From: Xylanimonas cellulosilytica DSM 15894
GTDB taxonomy: Bacteria > Actinomycetota > Actinomycetes > Actinomycetales > Cellulomonadaceae
Length of the DNA stretch: 64,000 nucleotides
Assembly (NCBI RefSeq): GCF_000024965.1
Contig: NC_013530.1
Span: forward strand, 1,550,001-1,614,000
Direction of reading: 5' to 3'
Below are positions 1-8,158 of this stretch, piece after piece. Each line of letters starts with the position of its first letter. Position 1 is the first letter of the stretch. The notes below the pieces were generated by a model. That model ran no database searches, was not told the origin of the DNA, and worked only from the letters and a program-made list of their open reading frames with translations. Made by a program: the position numbers and the translations under genes.

Positions 1-38
1 CCGTCGTCGCACCCGTCAACGCACCCAGCGCCACCTGA
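1..38 (+). CDS. 3' end of an upstream gene (partial, unidentified)
   Basis: The frame starting at base 3 reads VVAPVNAPSAT and stops at TGA 36-38. Nine of its eleven sense codons end in C, as expected for a real gene in this DNA. NfeD-like membrane proteins are common upstream partners of SPFH genes, so this may be the end of an nfeD gene, but eleven residues cannot show it. The gap to the SPFH start is about 50 bases. Confidence 0.3.
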   Translation, partial: VVAPVNAPSAT

Positions 39-88
39 TCGCCCACCGCCGCGTCGCGGCGGTGATCCTCCCAACGAAGGGATAGTTA

Positions 89-1273
89 GTGGACCTCAAC
101 CCAGGCCAGATCGCCCTGACAATCGTTCTTGTCGTCCTGCTGATCTTCATCGTCACCGCGCTGGTGAAGGCCGTGCGGATCGTGCCGCAGGCCGTCGCGC
201 TGATCGTGGAGCGGCTGGGCCGGTATCACAAGACGCTCGAACCGGGCCTGCACATCCTGGTCCCGTTCATCGACAAGGTGCGTGCCGGCGTCGACCTGCG
301 CGAGCAGGTCGTCTCGTTCCCGCCCCAGCCGGTCATCACCTCCGACAACCTGGTCGTGTCGATCGACACTGTCATCTACTTCTCGGTGACCAACCCCAAG
401 TCGGCGGTCTACGAGATCGCGAACTACATCACCGGTATCGAACAGCTCACGGTCACCACGCTGCGTAACGTCGTCGGCTCGATGGACCTGGAGCAGACGC
501 TCACCTCGCGTGACCAGATCAACGGTCAGCTGCGCGGCGTGCTCGACGAGGCGACCGGCAAGTGGGGCGTGCGCGTCAACCGTGTCGAGCTCAAGTCGAT
601 CGACCCGCCCGCCTCGGTGCAGGGCTCGATGGAGCAGCAGATGCGTGCCGAGCGTGACCGCCGTGCCGCGATCCTGACGGCCGAGGGCGTCAAGCAGTCG
701 CAGATCCTCACGGCCGAGGGCCAGAAGCAGTCCGAGATCCTCAAGGCCGAGGGTGACGCCCAGGCGCGCGTCCTGCGGGCCGAGGGTGAGGCCCGCGCCA
801 TCCTCCAGGTGTTCGACGCCATCCACACGGGCGACGCCGACCCCAAGCTGCTGGCCTACCAGTACCTGCAGATGCTGCCGCAGATCGCCAACGGCACGGC
901 CTCGAAGCTGTGGGTCGTGCCCACGGAGTTCACCGCCGCGCTCGGCTCGATCTCCAAGGGCTTCGGCGGTTCCGGCATCCCCGGGGTCCCCGCCGGAGCA
1001 CCGCCCGAGGCCTCGGCGGAGGAGTCGGCCGCGACCAAGGCGCTGCGTCGCGAGCGCATGAAGGACCTCGGCGGCCAGGCGCTGGCCGACGCCGCGGAGG
1101 CGCTGCGTGAGGCGCAGCGCCAGTCCGAGGCGGCCGCCGCGGACGCGACGGCGTCGGGCACGCGCTCCGGCCTGCCGTTCGACCCGTCGCACGAGGCCGG
1201 GCAGCAGCCCGGCGAGCCGTACGTGCCGCCGTTCGACCCGGGCGCAGAGCCGGGGATCGACCCGGAGCGCTGA
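89..1273 (+). CDS. SPFH/Band 7 (stomatin-like) membrane protein
   Basis: This 394-residue protein begins with one hydrophobic helix (about residues 5-27), which anchors it in the membrane. A Band 7/SPFH domain follows (about 28-200), with typical stretches such as ERLGRYHKTLEPGLH and DLREQVVSFPPQPV. Next is an Ala/Glu-rich coiled coil with a repeated ILTAEG/ILKAEG unit (about 190-240), and then an acidic, Pro/Gly-rich tail. The family (QmcA, stomatin) forms oligomeric scaffolds on membranes and often works with NfeD or FtsH-like proteases. The GTG start at 89 is preceded by GAAGGGA at good spacing. A strong hairpin follows the stop. The exact function is unknown. Confidence 0.93.
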   Translation: MDLNPGQIALTIVLVVLLIFIVTALVKAVRIVPQAVALIVERLGRYHKTLEPGLHILVPFIDKVRAGVDLREQVVSFPPQPVITSDNLVVSIDTVIYFSVTNPKSAVYEIANYITGIEQLTVTTLRNVVGSMDLEQTLTSRDQINGQLRGVLDEATGKWGVRVNRVELKSIDPPASVQGSMEQQMRAERDRRAAILTAEGVKQSQILTAEGQKQSEILKAEGDAQARVLRAEGEARAILQVFDAIHTGDADPKLLAYQYLQMLPQIANGTASKLWVVPTEFTAALGSISKGFGGSGIPGVPAGAPPEASAEESAATKALRRERMKDLGGQALADAAEALREAQRQSEAAAADATASGTRSGLPFDPSHEAGQQPGEPYVPPFDPGAEPGIDPER

Positions 1274-1285
1274 CACTCAGCCACC

Positions 1286-1310
1286 GGTGGTTGAGCCTGT
1301 CGAAACCACC
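1286..1310 (+). repeat. Dispersed 25-bp palindromic repeat, copy A
   Basis: Arms GGTGGTT and AACCACC (1286-1292, 1304-1310) flank the core GAGCCTGTCGA. Closely related copies lie at 12559-12583, 48319-48343, 51747-51793 and, degraded, 55459-55480. This copy sits between the stop of the SPFH gene and its terminator hairpin. Confidence 0.75.
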
Positions 1311-1347
1311 ACGGGGCGGCGGGGAGAACTTCTCCCCGCCGCCCCGT
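1311..1347 (+). terminator. GC-rich terminator hairpin after the SPFH gene
   Basis: The 18-bp arms 1311-1328 (beginning ACGGGGCGGC) and 1330-1347 are perfect reverse complements, with one base between them. There is no long T-run, which is usual for GC-rich actinobacterial terminators. It separates the SPFH gene from the tetR promoter. Confidence 0.65.
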
Positions 1348-1371
1348 GTCGTTGAGCGAGGCAACCAGATG

Positions 1372-1401
1372 TTGCGGAGTGAGTGCTCACTCACTTAGGC
1401 T
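1372..1401 (+). promoter_or_regulatory. tetR promoter with operator filling the -35/-10 spacer
   Basis: TTGCGG (1372-1377) and TAGGCT (1396-1401) are 18 bases apart. The spacer is exactly the inverted repeat AGTGAGTG-CT-CACTCACT (1378-1395). The GTG start lies six bases after the -10, so the transcript is probably leaderless. A TetR protein bound here would block RNA polymerase, which fits autorepression together with the two ABC genes. Confidence 0.7.
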
Positions 1402-1407
1402 CCCCGG

Positions 1408-2118
1408 GTGACCACCGCCCCGGACGAGACCCGACGCCGCGCCGCGCCGCTGGCTCCCGACGAGCGCCGCGCCGCCATCCTGGACGCCGTGCTGCCCCTG
1501 GTCGCCGAGCGCGGCCACGACGTCACCACCAGGGAGCTCGCCGCCGCCGCAGGCGTCGCGGAGGGAACGCTCTTCCGGGTGTTCCCCGACAAGAACGCCC
1601 TCATCGGCGAGGTCGCGTTCGAAGGGCTGCGCCGCGCCTCGCGCCCGGCCGCCACCCGCGACTCGTTGGCCGCCGTCGACCGCACGCTCCCGCTGGTCCA
1701 GCGGGTCGCGGCGCTCGTCGAGCTGGGGCGCTCGTGGTCGGGCGAGGCGACGCGGTGGATGTACGTCCTGCGCGCCCTGCACGCCCGCGCCGCCGTGCCG
1801 GCCGACGCCGACCACGCGCGCATGGCCGAGCAGCGCGACGCCCTGCTCGCGGAGCGCGAGCTGCAGCGCGCCGTGATCGTCGAGGGCGTGCGCACGGTGC
1901 TCGAGCCCGACGCCCACCGGCTCCGGGTGCCGCTCGACGTCGCCGTGGCGATGATCGATGCCGCCGTCGCCGGCCAGCACTCCCGCGACCGCCTGCTCCC
2001 GACGCTGCCCGCCGCCGTCGTCGCGGACGCCGTCGTGCACGGGCTCCTCGGCGCCGGCACCACCGACGCCGCCGCCACCGATCCCCGCACCACCGCAACC
2101 CCGAGCAAGGAATCCTGA
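1408..2118 (+). CDS. TetR family transcriptional regulator
   Basis: The protein has 236 residues. An N-terminal TetR helix-turn-helix (about residues 20-70) contains DVTTRELAAAAGVAEGTLF and the family-typical RVFPDKNALI. The C-terminal ligand-binding part is variable, so the effector cannot be predicted. The GTG at 1408 sits six bases after a TAGGCT -10 element. The stop overlaps the ATG of the first ABC gene by one base (TGATG), making a tight tetR-ABC-ABC operon. The likely job is ligand-released repression of the exporter through the palindrome at 1378-1395. Confidence 0.92.
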   Translation: MTTAPDETRRRAAPLAPDERRAAILDAVLPLVAERGHDVTTRELAAAAGVAEGTLFRVFPDKNALIGEVAFEGLRRASRPAATRDSLAAVDRTLPLVQRVAALVELGRSWSGEATRWMYVLRALHARAAVPADADHARMAEQRDALLAERELQRAVIVEGVRTVLEPDAHRLRVPLDVAVAMIDAAVAGQHSRDRLLPTLPAAVVADAVVHGLLGAGTTDAAATDPRTTATPSKES

Positions 2119-3869
2119 TGCTCATCACCCTGGGCCGCCGGTACCTGCGGCCGTACGCCCCCGCGATCGGGGTGCTGCTGGTCCTCCAGCTCCTCCAGAC
2201 GCTCGCGAGCCTCTACCTGCCGTCGCTCAACGCGGACATCATCGACGACGGCGTCGTCGTCGGGGACATCGGCTTCATCTGGCGCACCGGCGGCTGGATG
2301 CTCGCCGTCAGCCTCGGGCAGGTGGCCTGCGCCATCGGCGCGGTCGTGCTCGGCGCGCGGGCCGCGACATCGTTCGGACGCGACCTGCGGCACGACCTGT
2401 TCGACGCCGTGCAGACCTTCTCGGCACGCGAGGTCGGGCAGTTCGGGGCGCCGTCGCTCATCACCCGCACGACGAACGACGTGCAGCAGATCCAGATGGT
2501 GCTGCTCATGGGGTTCACGATCATGGTGATGGCACCGATCATGGCGGTCGGCGGCGTGATCATGGCGCTGCGGCAGGACGTCGAGCTGTCGGCGCTGCTG
2601 CTCGTCGTCGTCCCCGTGCTCGCCGTCGTCATGGGGTTGCTGCTGTGGCGGATGCTGCCGTACTTCCGCGCGATGCAGGGGCGCATCGACGCCATCAACG
2701 GGGTGCTGCGCGAGCAGATCACCGGCCTGCGCGTCGTGCGCGCGTTCGTCCGCGAGCAGCGTGAGATCGAACGGTTCGGCGAAGCGAACACGGCCCTGTT
2801 CGAGACGTCGCTCGGGGCGGGCAAGCTCATGGCGCTGGCTTTCCCGGCGGTCATGCTCGTGATGAACGCGTCGTCGGTCGCGGTGCTGTGGTTCGGTGCG
2901 CAGCAGATCGACCGGGGTGCCATGCAGGTCGGGTCGCTGACCGCGTTCCTCAGCTACCTCATGCAGATCCTCATGGCCGTGATGATGTCCACGATGATGG
3001 TGATGATGGTGCCGCGCGCCGCGGTCGCCGCGAACCGCGTCGTGGCCGTCCTGGACACGCAGTCCTCCGTCGTCGAGCCGACGACGCCCGTCCCGCTCGC
3101 GTCGGTCAACGACGGCGACGGGCCGCGCGGCGTGCTCCGCTTCGACGACGTCGAGTTCCGCTACCCCGGCGCGGACGAGCCGGTGCTCGCGGGCGTGGCC
3201 TTCGAGGCCGTGCCCGGCACCGTCACCGCCGTCATCGGCTCCACCGGCGCGGGCAAGACGACGCTGCTGGGCCTGGTGCCCCGACTGTTCGACGCGACCG
3301 GCGGCACGGTGTCCGTCGACGGCGTCGACGTGCGGTCGTTCGCCCAGGCCGACCTCGCGTCGCTCATGGGGCTCGTGCCGCAGAAGGCGTTCCTCTTCAG
3401 CGGGACCATCGCCTCCAACCTGCGCTACGGGCGCCCCGACGCCACCGACGACGAGCTGTGGGCCGCCCTCGAGATCGCCCAGGCGCGAGACTTCGTCGAG
3501 GAGCTGGCCGACGGTCTCGAAGCACCCGTCACCCAGGGCGGCACCACGTTCTCCGGCGGGCAGCGCCAACGCCTCGCCATCGCCCGTGCGGTGGTGCGCC
3601 GGCCACGGATCTACCTCTTCGACGACTCGTTCTCCGCGCTCGACTACGCCACGGACGCCCGCCTGCGGGCCGCGCTCGCACCCCGGACGGCCGATGCGAC
3701 CGTGCTCGTCGTCGCGCAGCGCGTCGCCACCATCCGCGACGCCGACCAGATCCTCGTGCTCGAGCACGGCCGGATCGTCGGGCGCGGCACCCACGCCGAG
3801 CTGCTGGCGAGCAACGCGACCTACCAGGAGATCGTCACGTCCCAGATGTCATTGGAGGAGGCGGCATGA
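2118..3869 (+). CDS. ABC exporter half-transporter, subunit with degenerate ATPase site
   Basis: This 583-residue protein fuses an ABC1-type membrane domain (about residues 10-300, six helices) to an ATPase domain. The Walker A is GSTGAGKTT (about 374-382), the signature is FSGGQRQR and the Walker B is YLFDDSF. The residue after the Walker B Asp, normally the catalytic Glu, is Asp503. The partner gene has Glu there but a non-canonical signature (LSVGEKQ). This is the division of labour seen in heterodimeric exporters such as TM287/288 and TmrAB. The substrate is probably a drug or lipid, judged only from the TetR context. It overlaps the next gene as ATGA. Confidence 0.92.
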   Translation: MLITLGRRYLRPYAPAIGVLLVLQLLQTLASLYLPSLNADIIDDGVVVGDIGFIWRTGGWMLAVSLGQVACAIGAVVLGARAATSFGRDLRHDLFDAVQTFSAREVGQFGAPSLITRTTNDVQQIQMVLLMGFTIMVMAPIMAVGGVIMALRQDVELSALLLVVVPVLAVVMGLLLWRMLPYFRAMQGRIDAINGVLREQITGLRVVRAFVREQREIERFGEANTALFETSLGAGKLMALAFPAVMLVMNASSVAVLWFGAQQIDRGAMQVGSLTAFLSYLMQILMAVMMSTMMVMMVPRAAVAANRVVAVLDTQSSVVEPTTPVPLASVNDGDGPRGVLRFDDVEFRYPGADEPVLAGVAFEAVPGTVTAVIGSTGAGKTTLLGLVPRLFDATGGTVSVDGVDVRSFAQADLASLMGLVPQKAFLFSGTIASNLRYGRPDATDDELWAALEIAQARDFVEELADGLEAPVTQGGTTFSGGQRQRLAIARAVVRRPRIYLFDDSFSALDYATDARLRAALAPRTADATVLVVAQRVATIRDADQILVLEHGRIVGRGTHAELLASNATYQEIVTSQMSLEEAA

Positions 3870-5851
3870 GCGCCCAGGACACCGCCGGGCGGCCGCCGCG
3901 CCGGACCGGCCCCGGCCCCGGCCCGGGCGGCCCCATGGGGATGGGCATGCCCGGCGACAAGGCGATCCACTTCCAGCAGTCGCTGCTGCGGTTCGCCCGC
4001 TCGATGCGGCCCGAGCGCGGCCGCGTCGTCGCGCTGATGCTGTGCGGCGTCGCGTCCGTGGCGCTCGCGGTCACCGGCCCGCGGATCCTGGGGCACGGCA
4101 CGAACATCATCTTCGAGGGCGTGGTCGGCAAGCTGCTCGCCACCCAGTTCCCGCCCGGCACCACCGCCGAGCAGGCGGTCACCGCGCTGCGTGCGGCGGG
4201 CGAGGGGCGGCTCGCGGACATGCTCGCGGGCATGGGCACCGTCGTCGCCGGTCAGGGCATCGACTTCGACCGGCTCGGGCGGGTCCTGCTGGGCGTGCTG
4301 GCGATCTACGGCGGCGCGTTCCTGTTCGGATGGCTGCAGGCCCGCATCATGACGGTGGCCGTGCAGAACACCATGCGGCGGCTGCGCGACGAGGTCGAGG
4401 CCAAGCTGCACCGCGTGCCGCTCGGTTACGTGGACAAGCAGCAGAAGGGCGAGATCCTCTCCCGCGTCACCAACGACATCGACAACGTCGCGCAGACGAC
4501 GACGCAGACGCTCGCCCAGCTCGTCACCTCGGTGCTGACCGTGGTCGGTGTGCTCGCGATGATGTTCTCGATCTCGTGGATCCTCGCGCTGGTCGCGCTC
4601 GTGACAGTCCCGCTGTCGGTGTGGATGACCGCGCGGATCGCGAAGCGGTCGCAGCCGCAGTTCGTCGCCCAGTGGGCCGCGACCGGGCGTCTCAACGCGC
4701 ACGTCGAGGAGATGTTCACCGGGCACTCGCTCGTCAAGGTGTACGGGCAGCAGGAGGCCGCGGCCCAGAAGTTCGCCGTCGAGAACGAGGCGCTGTTCGC
4801 GGCGTCGCAGAAGGCGCAGGCCATCAGCGGCACGATCATGCCGTCCATGGGGTTCCTGGCGAACCTCAACTACGTCGTCGTCGCCGTCGTCGGCGGGCTG
4901 CGCGTGGCCTCCGGGCAGCTCTCGCTGGGCGACGTGCAGGCGTTCATCCAGTACTCGCGGCAGTTCACCCAGCCGCTGACGCAGGTCGCGTCGATGATGA
5001 ACCTGCTGCAGTCGGGCGTGGCGTCGGCCGAGCGGGTCTACGCGCTGCTGGACGCACCCGAGCAGACCCCGGACCCGGCGTCGCCCACCGGCGTCGAGCA
5101 GGTCCGCGGGCGCGTCGCCTTCGAGGACGTCTCGTTCTCCTACGACCCCGCCGCGCCGCTCATCGAGCACCTGGACCTCGTGGCCGAGCCGGGGCAGACC
5201 GTCGCGATCGTCGGCCCCACGGGCGCCGGCAAGACGACGCTGGTCAACCTGCTCATGCGGTTCTACGAGGTGGACTCCGGCCGGATCACGCTCGACGGCG
5301 TCGACACGCGCACGATGACGCGCGACGCGCTGCGGTCCAGCATCGGCATGGTGCTCCAGGACACGTGGCTGTTCAAGGGCACCATCGAGGAGAACCTGCG
5401 CTACGGCGTCCGGCGGGACATCTCGCGCGAGGACTTCCTCGCGGCGACCCGCGCCACGCACGTCGACCCGTTCGTGCGGCACCTGCCGCAGGGTTACGAC
5501 ACCGTGCTCGACGACGACGGCACCGCGCTGTCCGTGGGCGAGAAGCAGCTGCTCACCATCGCGCGGGCGTTCCTCGCCGACCCGGAGATCCTCGTGCTCG
5601 ACGAGGCGACGAGCTCGGTGGACACCCGCACCGAGGTGCTGGTGCAGCACGCGATGAACGCGCTGCGCAGCGGACGGACGTCGTTCGTCATCGCGCACCG
5701 GCTGTCCACGATCCGTGACGCCGACGCGATCGTCGTCATGGAGCACGGGCAGATCGTCGAGACGGGTGACCACGCCTCGTTGCTCGCGGCCGACGGCGCG
5801 TACGCGCGCCTCTACCGGTCGCAGTTCGCGGCGCCGGTGGCGACGGAGTAG
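3866..5851 (+). CDS. ABC exporter half-transporter, catalytic subunit
   Basis: This 661-residue partner of the preceding gene has a Gly/Pro/Met-rich N-terminal tail (residues 1-32). A membrane domain follows, with an unusually long extracytoplasmic insertion near residues 80-140. The ATPase domain has Walker A GPTGAGKTT, signature LSVGEKQ and a complete Walker B LVLDEAT with catalytic Glu580. With the SGGQ signature of the other subunit it would form the one hydrolysis-competent site. The genes overlap by four bases. An 86-base gap separates it from the xylanase gene, so the operon probably ends here. Confidence 0.92.
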   Translation: MSAQDTAGRPPRRTGPGPGPGGPMGMGMPGDKAIHFQQSLLRFARSMRPERGRVVALMLCGVASVALAVTGPRILGHGTNIIFEGVVGKLLATQFPPGTTAEQAVTALRAAGEGRLADMLAGMGTVVAGQGIDFDRLGRVLLGVLAIYGGAFLFGWLQARIMTVAVQNTMRRLRDEVEAKLHRVPLGYVDKQQKGEILSRVTNDIDNVAQTTTQTLAQLVTSVLTVVGVLAMMFSISWILALVALVTVPLSVWMTARIAKRSQPQFVAQWAATGRLNAHVEEMFTGHSLVKVYGQQEAAAQKFAVENEALFAASQKAQAISGTIMPSMGFLANLNYVVVAVVGGLRVASGQLSLGDVQAFIQYSRQFTQPLTQVASMMNLLQSGVASAERVYALLDAPEQTPDPASPTGVEQVRGRVAFEDVSFSYDPAAPLIEHLDLVAEPGQTVAIVGPTGAGKTTLVNLLMRFYEVDSGRITLDGVDTRTMTRDALRSSIGMVLQDTWLFKGTIEENLRYGVRRDISREDFLAATRATHVDPFVRHLPQGYDTVLDDDGTALSVGEKQLLTIARAFLADPEILVLDEATSSVDTRTEVLVQHAMNALRSGRTSFVIAHRLSTIRDADAIVVMEHGQIVETGDHASLLAADGAYARLYRSQFAAPVATE

Positions 5852-5937
5852 CGCCGGGGCGCCGTGGGGGAGCGGCGTCGGTCAGAACGCGGTCGAATCG
5901 TTTCGTTCCACGCCCGTTCTCTGGCAGGCTGCCTGTC

Positions 5938-7239
5938 GTGAGCACAACGACGTCCCTCTTCGCCCCGCCCGCCTCCGACTACCCGCTCGACCCCACGTAC
6001 GCGCACCGGCACGCCTCCGCCGTCGTCACCGTCACCGGCCCCGACGGCGCCCCGCTCGCCGACGCCGACGTCGTCGTCGAGCAGACGAACCACGCGTTCA
6101 CCTTCGGCAACATCGGCTTCGAGCTGATCGACTACATCAACGACTACGAGCACGGCGCCTCCGACATGGCGACGACCCGGCCCGGCCGCGAGCTCGTCGA
6201 CGCGGACCGCAAGTACGACGCCGCCTTCGCCGAAAAGTGGCTCGCCCTGCACAACGCGGCCACGCTGCCGTTCTACTGGGGCCGGTTCGAGCCCGAGGAG
6301 GGCAGGCCGCGCACGCAGGAGTACCTGCGCGCCGCCCGCTGGTTCGCCGAGCGCGGCGTCGCGCTCAAGGGGCACCCGCTCGTGTGGCACACGGTCCAGC
6401 CGCAGTGGCTGCTCGGTAAGCCCGTCGACGAGGTCGAGCGGCTCCAGCGGCAGCGCATCCGCCGCGACGTGGGCGACTTCGCCGGGCTCGTCGACACGTG
6501 GGACGCCATCAACGAGGTCGTCATCATGCCGGTCTTCACCGCGGAGGAGAACGGCATCACGCCGCTCGCCCGCGTCAAGGGCCGAGTCGAGATGATCCGC
6601 CTGGCCTTCGAGGAGGCCCGCGCCGTCAACCCGTCCGTCAAGCTGCTGCTCAACGACTTCGACATGTCGACGGCGTACGAGTGCCTCATCGAGGCCGTGC
6701 TCGAGGCGGGCATCGAGATCGACTACCTCGGCCTGCAGTCGCACCAGCACCAGGGCTACTGGGGGCTGGAGAAGACCCAGCGCATCCTCGACCGGTTCGC
6801 CCGCTACAACCTGCCGATCCACTTCACCGAGACCACGCTGCTGTCCGGCGAGATCATGCCCGACCACATCGTCGACCTCAACGACTGGCAGGTCACCGCC
6901 GAGCAGTGGCCGTCGACCCCCGAGGGCGAGGCGCGGCAGGCCGACGAGCTCGAAGAGTTCGTCCGCACGCTCGTGGCACACCCCCTGGTCGAGGCGTTCA
7001 TTTACTGGGGCCTCGGCGACCGCGGCATGTGGCTCAACGCCCCCGGCGGCCTGCTGCGCCGCGACGGCACCGCCAAGCCCGCCTACGACCGCTACCTCGG
7101 CCTGGTCAAGGACGAGTGGTGGGTCGCGCCGCACACCGTGCGCACCTCCGCGACGGGCGAGGTGACGATCGAGGGCTTCCGGGGCACCTACCGTGTGACG
7201 GCTCCCGACGGCCGGGCGACGGAGGTCACGCTCGCCTGA
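5938..7239 (+). CDS. GH10 endo-1,4-beta-xylanase, apparently cytoplasmic
   Basis: The 433-residue protein has a glycoside hydrolase family 10 barrel. The acid/base Glu193 lies in WDAINEV and the nucleophile Glu298 in HFTETTL; GHPLVWH and YLGLQSHQHQGYW are also family signatures. There is no signal peptide: the N-terminus MSTTTSLFAPPASDYPLD is hydrophilic and leads into a small beta-rich segment (about 28-60). A short beta-type tail closes the protein. GH10 enzymes without a signal are usually intracellular and act on imported xylo-oligosaccharides. The GTG start follows CAGGCT by seven bases, so it may be leaderless. No sugar transporter or regulator is adjacent. Confidence 0.9.
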   Translation: MSTTTSLFAPPASDYPLDPTYAHRHASAVVTVTGPDGAPLADADVVVEQTNHAFTFGNIGFELIDYINDYEHGASDMATTRPGRELVDADRKYDAAFAEKWLALHNAATLPFYWGRFEPEEGRPRTQEYLRAARWFAERGVALKGHPLVWHTVQPQWLLGKPVDEVERLQRQRIRRDVGDFAGLVDTWDAINEVVIMPVFTAEENGITPLARVKGRVEMIRLAFEEARAVNPSVKLLLNDFDMSTAYECLIEAVLEAGIEIDYLGLQSHQHQGYWGLEKTQRILDRFARYNLPIHFTETTLLSGEIMPDHIVDLNDWQVTAEQWPSTPEGEARQADELEEFVRTLVAHPLVEAFIYWGLGDRGMWLNAPGGLLRRDGTAKPAYDRYLGLVKDEWWVAPHTVRTSATGEVTIEGFRGTYRVTAPDGRATEVTLA

Positions 7240-7293
7240 GGTCGCGGCCCGCGCCGGCTCACCTGCCGGCTCACCTCTCGGTTCGTGGGATCG

Positions 7294-7329
7294 GTGTCGG
7301 TTCGTGGGTCCGAGCCCACGAACCGGCAC
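7294..7329. terminator. Bidirectional terminator between convergent genes
   Basis: A 15-bp stem pairs 7294-7308 with 7315-7329 (GTGTCGGTTCGTGGG against CCCACGAACCGGCAC, one G-T pair) around a six-base loop. It lies between the xylanase gene and the convergent oxidoreductase gene. The segment GGTTCGTGGG is repeated just upstream, at about 7280. Confidence 0.6.
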
Positions 7330-7366
7330 CAGACCCACGAATCGACGGCCAGGGTGGTTGCGCCGA

Positions 7367-8038
7367 TCAGGCCGGTGCGCTGACGGCGAGGGTGCGGCCG
7401 ATGCGGTCGCGGTCGGTGGCGACGTCCGCCAGCGCCCGGGCGAGGTCGTGGCGCGAGACCGTGAAGCCCGCCGCGCTCCCGTCGTCGGAGACCCGCGCCG
7501 GCGTCGTCGTCGGTGCGTCGCTCAGCGCGACAGGGCGCACCAGCGTCCAGTCGAGGCCCGACGCGCGTACGACGTCCTCCTGCTTCGCGGAGTCCTTCAG
7601 CTGCGGCCACAGCAGCAGCCGGAACGTCGCCTTCCAGCGCAGGTCGAGCCGCTGCCAGGTGTCGCCGAGCCCGTACGTGGTCTGCACGACGACGCGGCGC
7701 ACGCCCTGGTCCCGCATCGCGCCGAGCACGACGGCGGTGCCACGCGACCGCACGTCCAGCGCCGTCGACGCCCGGCGCAAGAGGCGCACGGTCACGGGGT
7801 TGTCGCTGATGCCGAGCGTGACGACGACGGCGTCCTGCCCGGCGACCGCCTTCGCGACGGCGTCGGCGTCCAGCACGTCGCCGTCGACGGCGCGGAGCGT
7901 CCCGGGGCCCGGCGGGGTGGTGGCGAACGTGGCGGTCGCGGTGCGGCCGAACGCGGTGACGGTGTGCCCGTCGGCCACCAGGGTGTCGGTCAGGGCGCGG
8001 CCCGTGCCACGGGTGGCGCCGACGACGAGGATGTCCAT
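7367..8038 (-). CDS. NAD(P)-binding protein, NmrA/atypical SDR type
   Basis: This 223-residue Rossmann-fold protein begins MDILVVGATRGTGRALTDTL, which contains the GATRGTG dinucleotide-binding loop. Later parts resemble NAD(P)H-binding epimerase-like or NmrA-like proteins (VVVQTTYGLGDTW, SGLDWTLVRP). The usual YxxxK catalytic pair of classical SDRs is not obvious. The ATG at 8038 is chosen because AAGGAG precedes it at proper distance. It is transcribed away from the AraC-type gene at 8159, whose product may control it. The substrate is unknown. Confidence 0.85.
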   Translation of the reverse strand: MDILVVGATRGTGRALTDTLVADGHTVTAFGRTATATFATTPPGPGTLRAVDGDVLDADAVAKAVAGQDAVVVTLGISDNPVTVRLLRRASTALDVRSRGTAVVLGAMRDQGVRRVVVQTTYGLGDTWQRLDLRWKATFRLLLWPQLKDSAKQEDVVRASGLDWTLVRPVALSDAPTTTPARVSDDGSAAGFTVSRHDLARALADVATDRDRIGRTLAVSAPA

Positions 8039-8096
8039 GATGCTGCTCCTTCGTTGCGTTGTGGGATGCCACCAGCCTGAAACACATCCTCCGGAC

Positions 8097-8112
8097 GATC
8101 CATGCACGGATC
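8097..8112. promoter_or_regulatory. Inverted repeat between oxidoreductase and araC-type gene
   Basis: GATCC and GGATC (8097-8101, 8108-8112) flank six bases in the divergent intergenic region, upstream of both starts. It could be a regulator site. The arms are short, so chance is possible. Confidence 0.3.
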
Positions 8113-8122
8113 ACCGGAGCTC

Positions 8123-8152
8123 TTGACCGATCGTCCGCGAGCGGCGCACGCT
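8123..8152 (+). promoter_or_regulatory. Promoter of the AraC-type regulator
   Basis: TTGACC (8123-8128) and CACGCT (8147-8152) are 18 bases apart. Transcription would begin near the ATG at 8159. This supports that start over the in-frame ATG at 8102, which would lie upstream of the promoter. Confidence 0.45.
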
Positions 8153-8158
8153 GGGGAG

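Noticed and set aside
1395-3794. Long open frames opposite real genes, for example a 799-codon minus-strand frame over the tetR/ABC region
   Set aside because: Their composition is His/Arg/Asp-rich with no domain; stop codons are rare in every frame of such GC-rich DNA. The plus-strand genes have clear motifs.
8102-8158. ATG at 8102 as start of the AraC-type regulator
   Set aside because: The TTGACC -35 lies downstream of it, and the added residues do not resemble the family.
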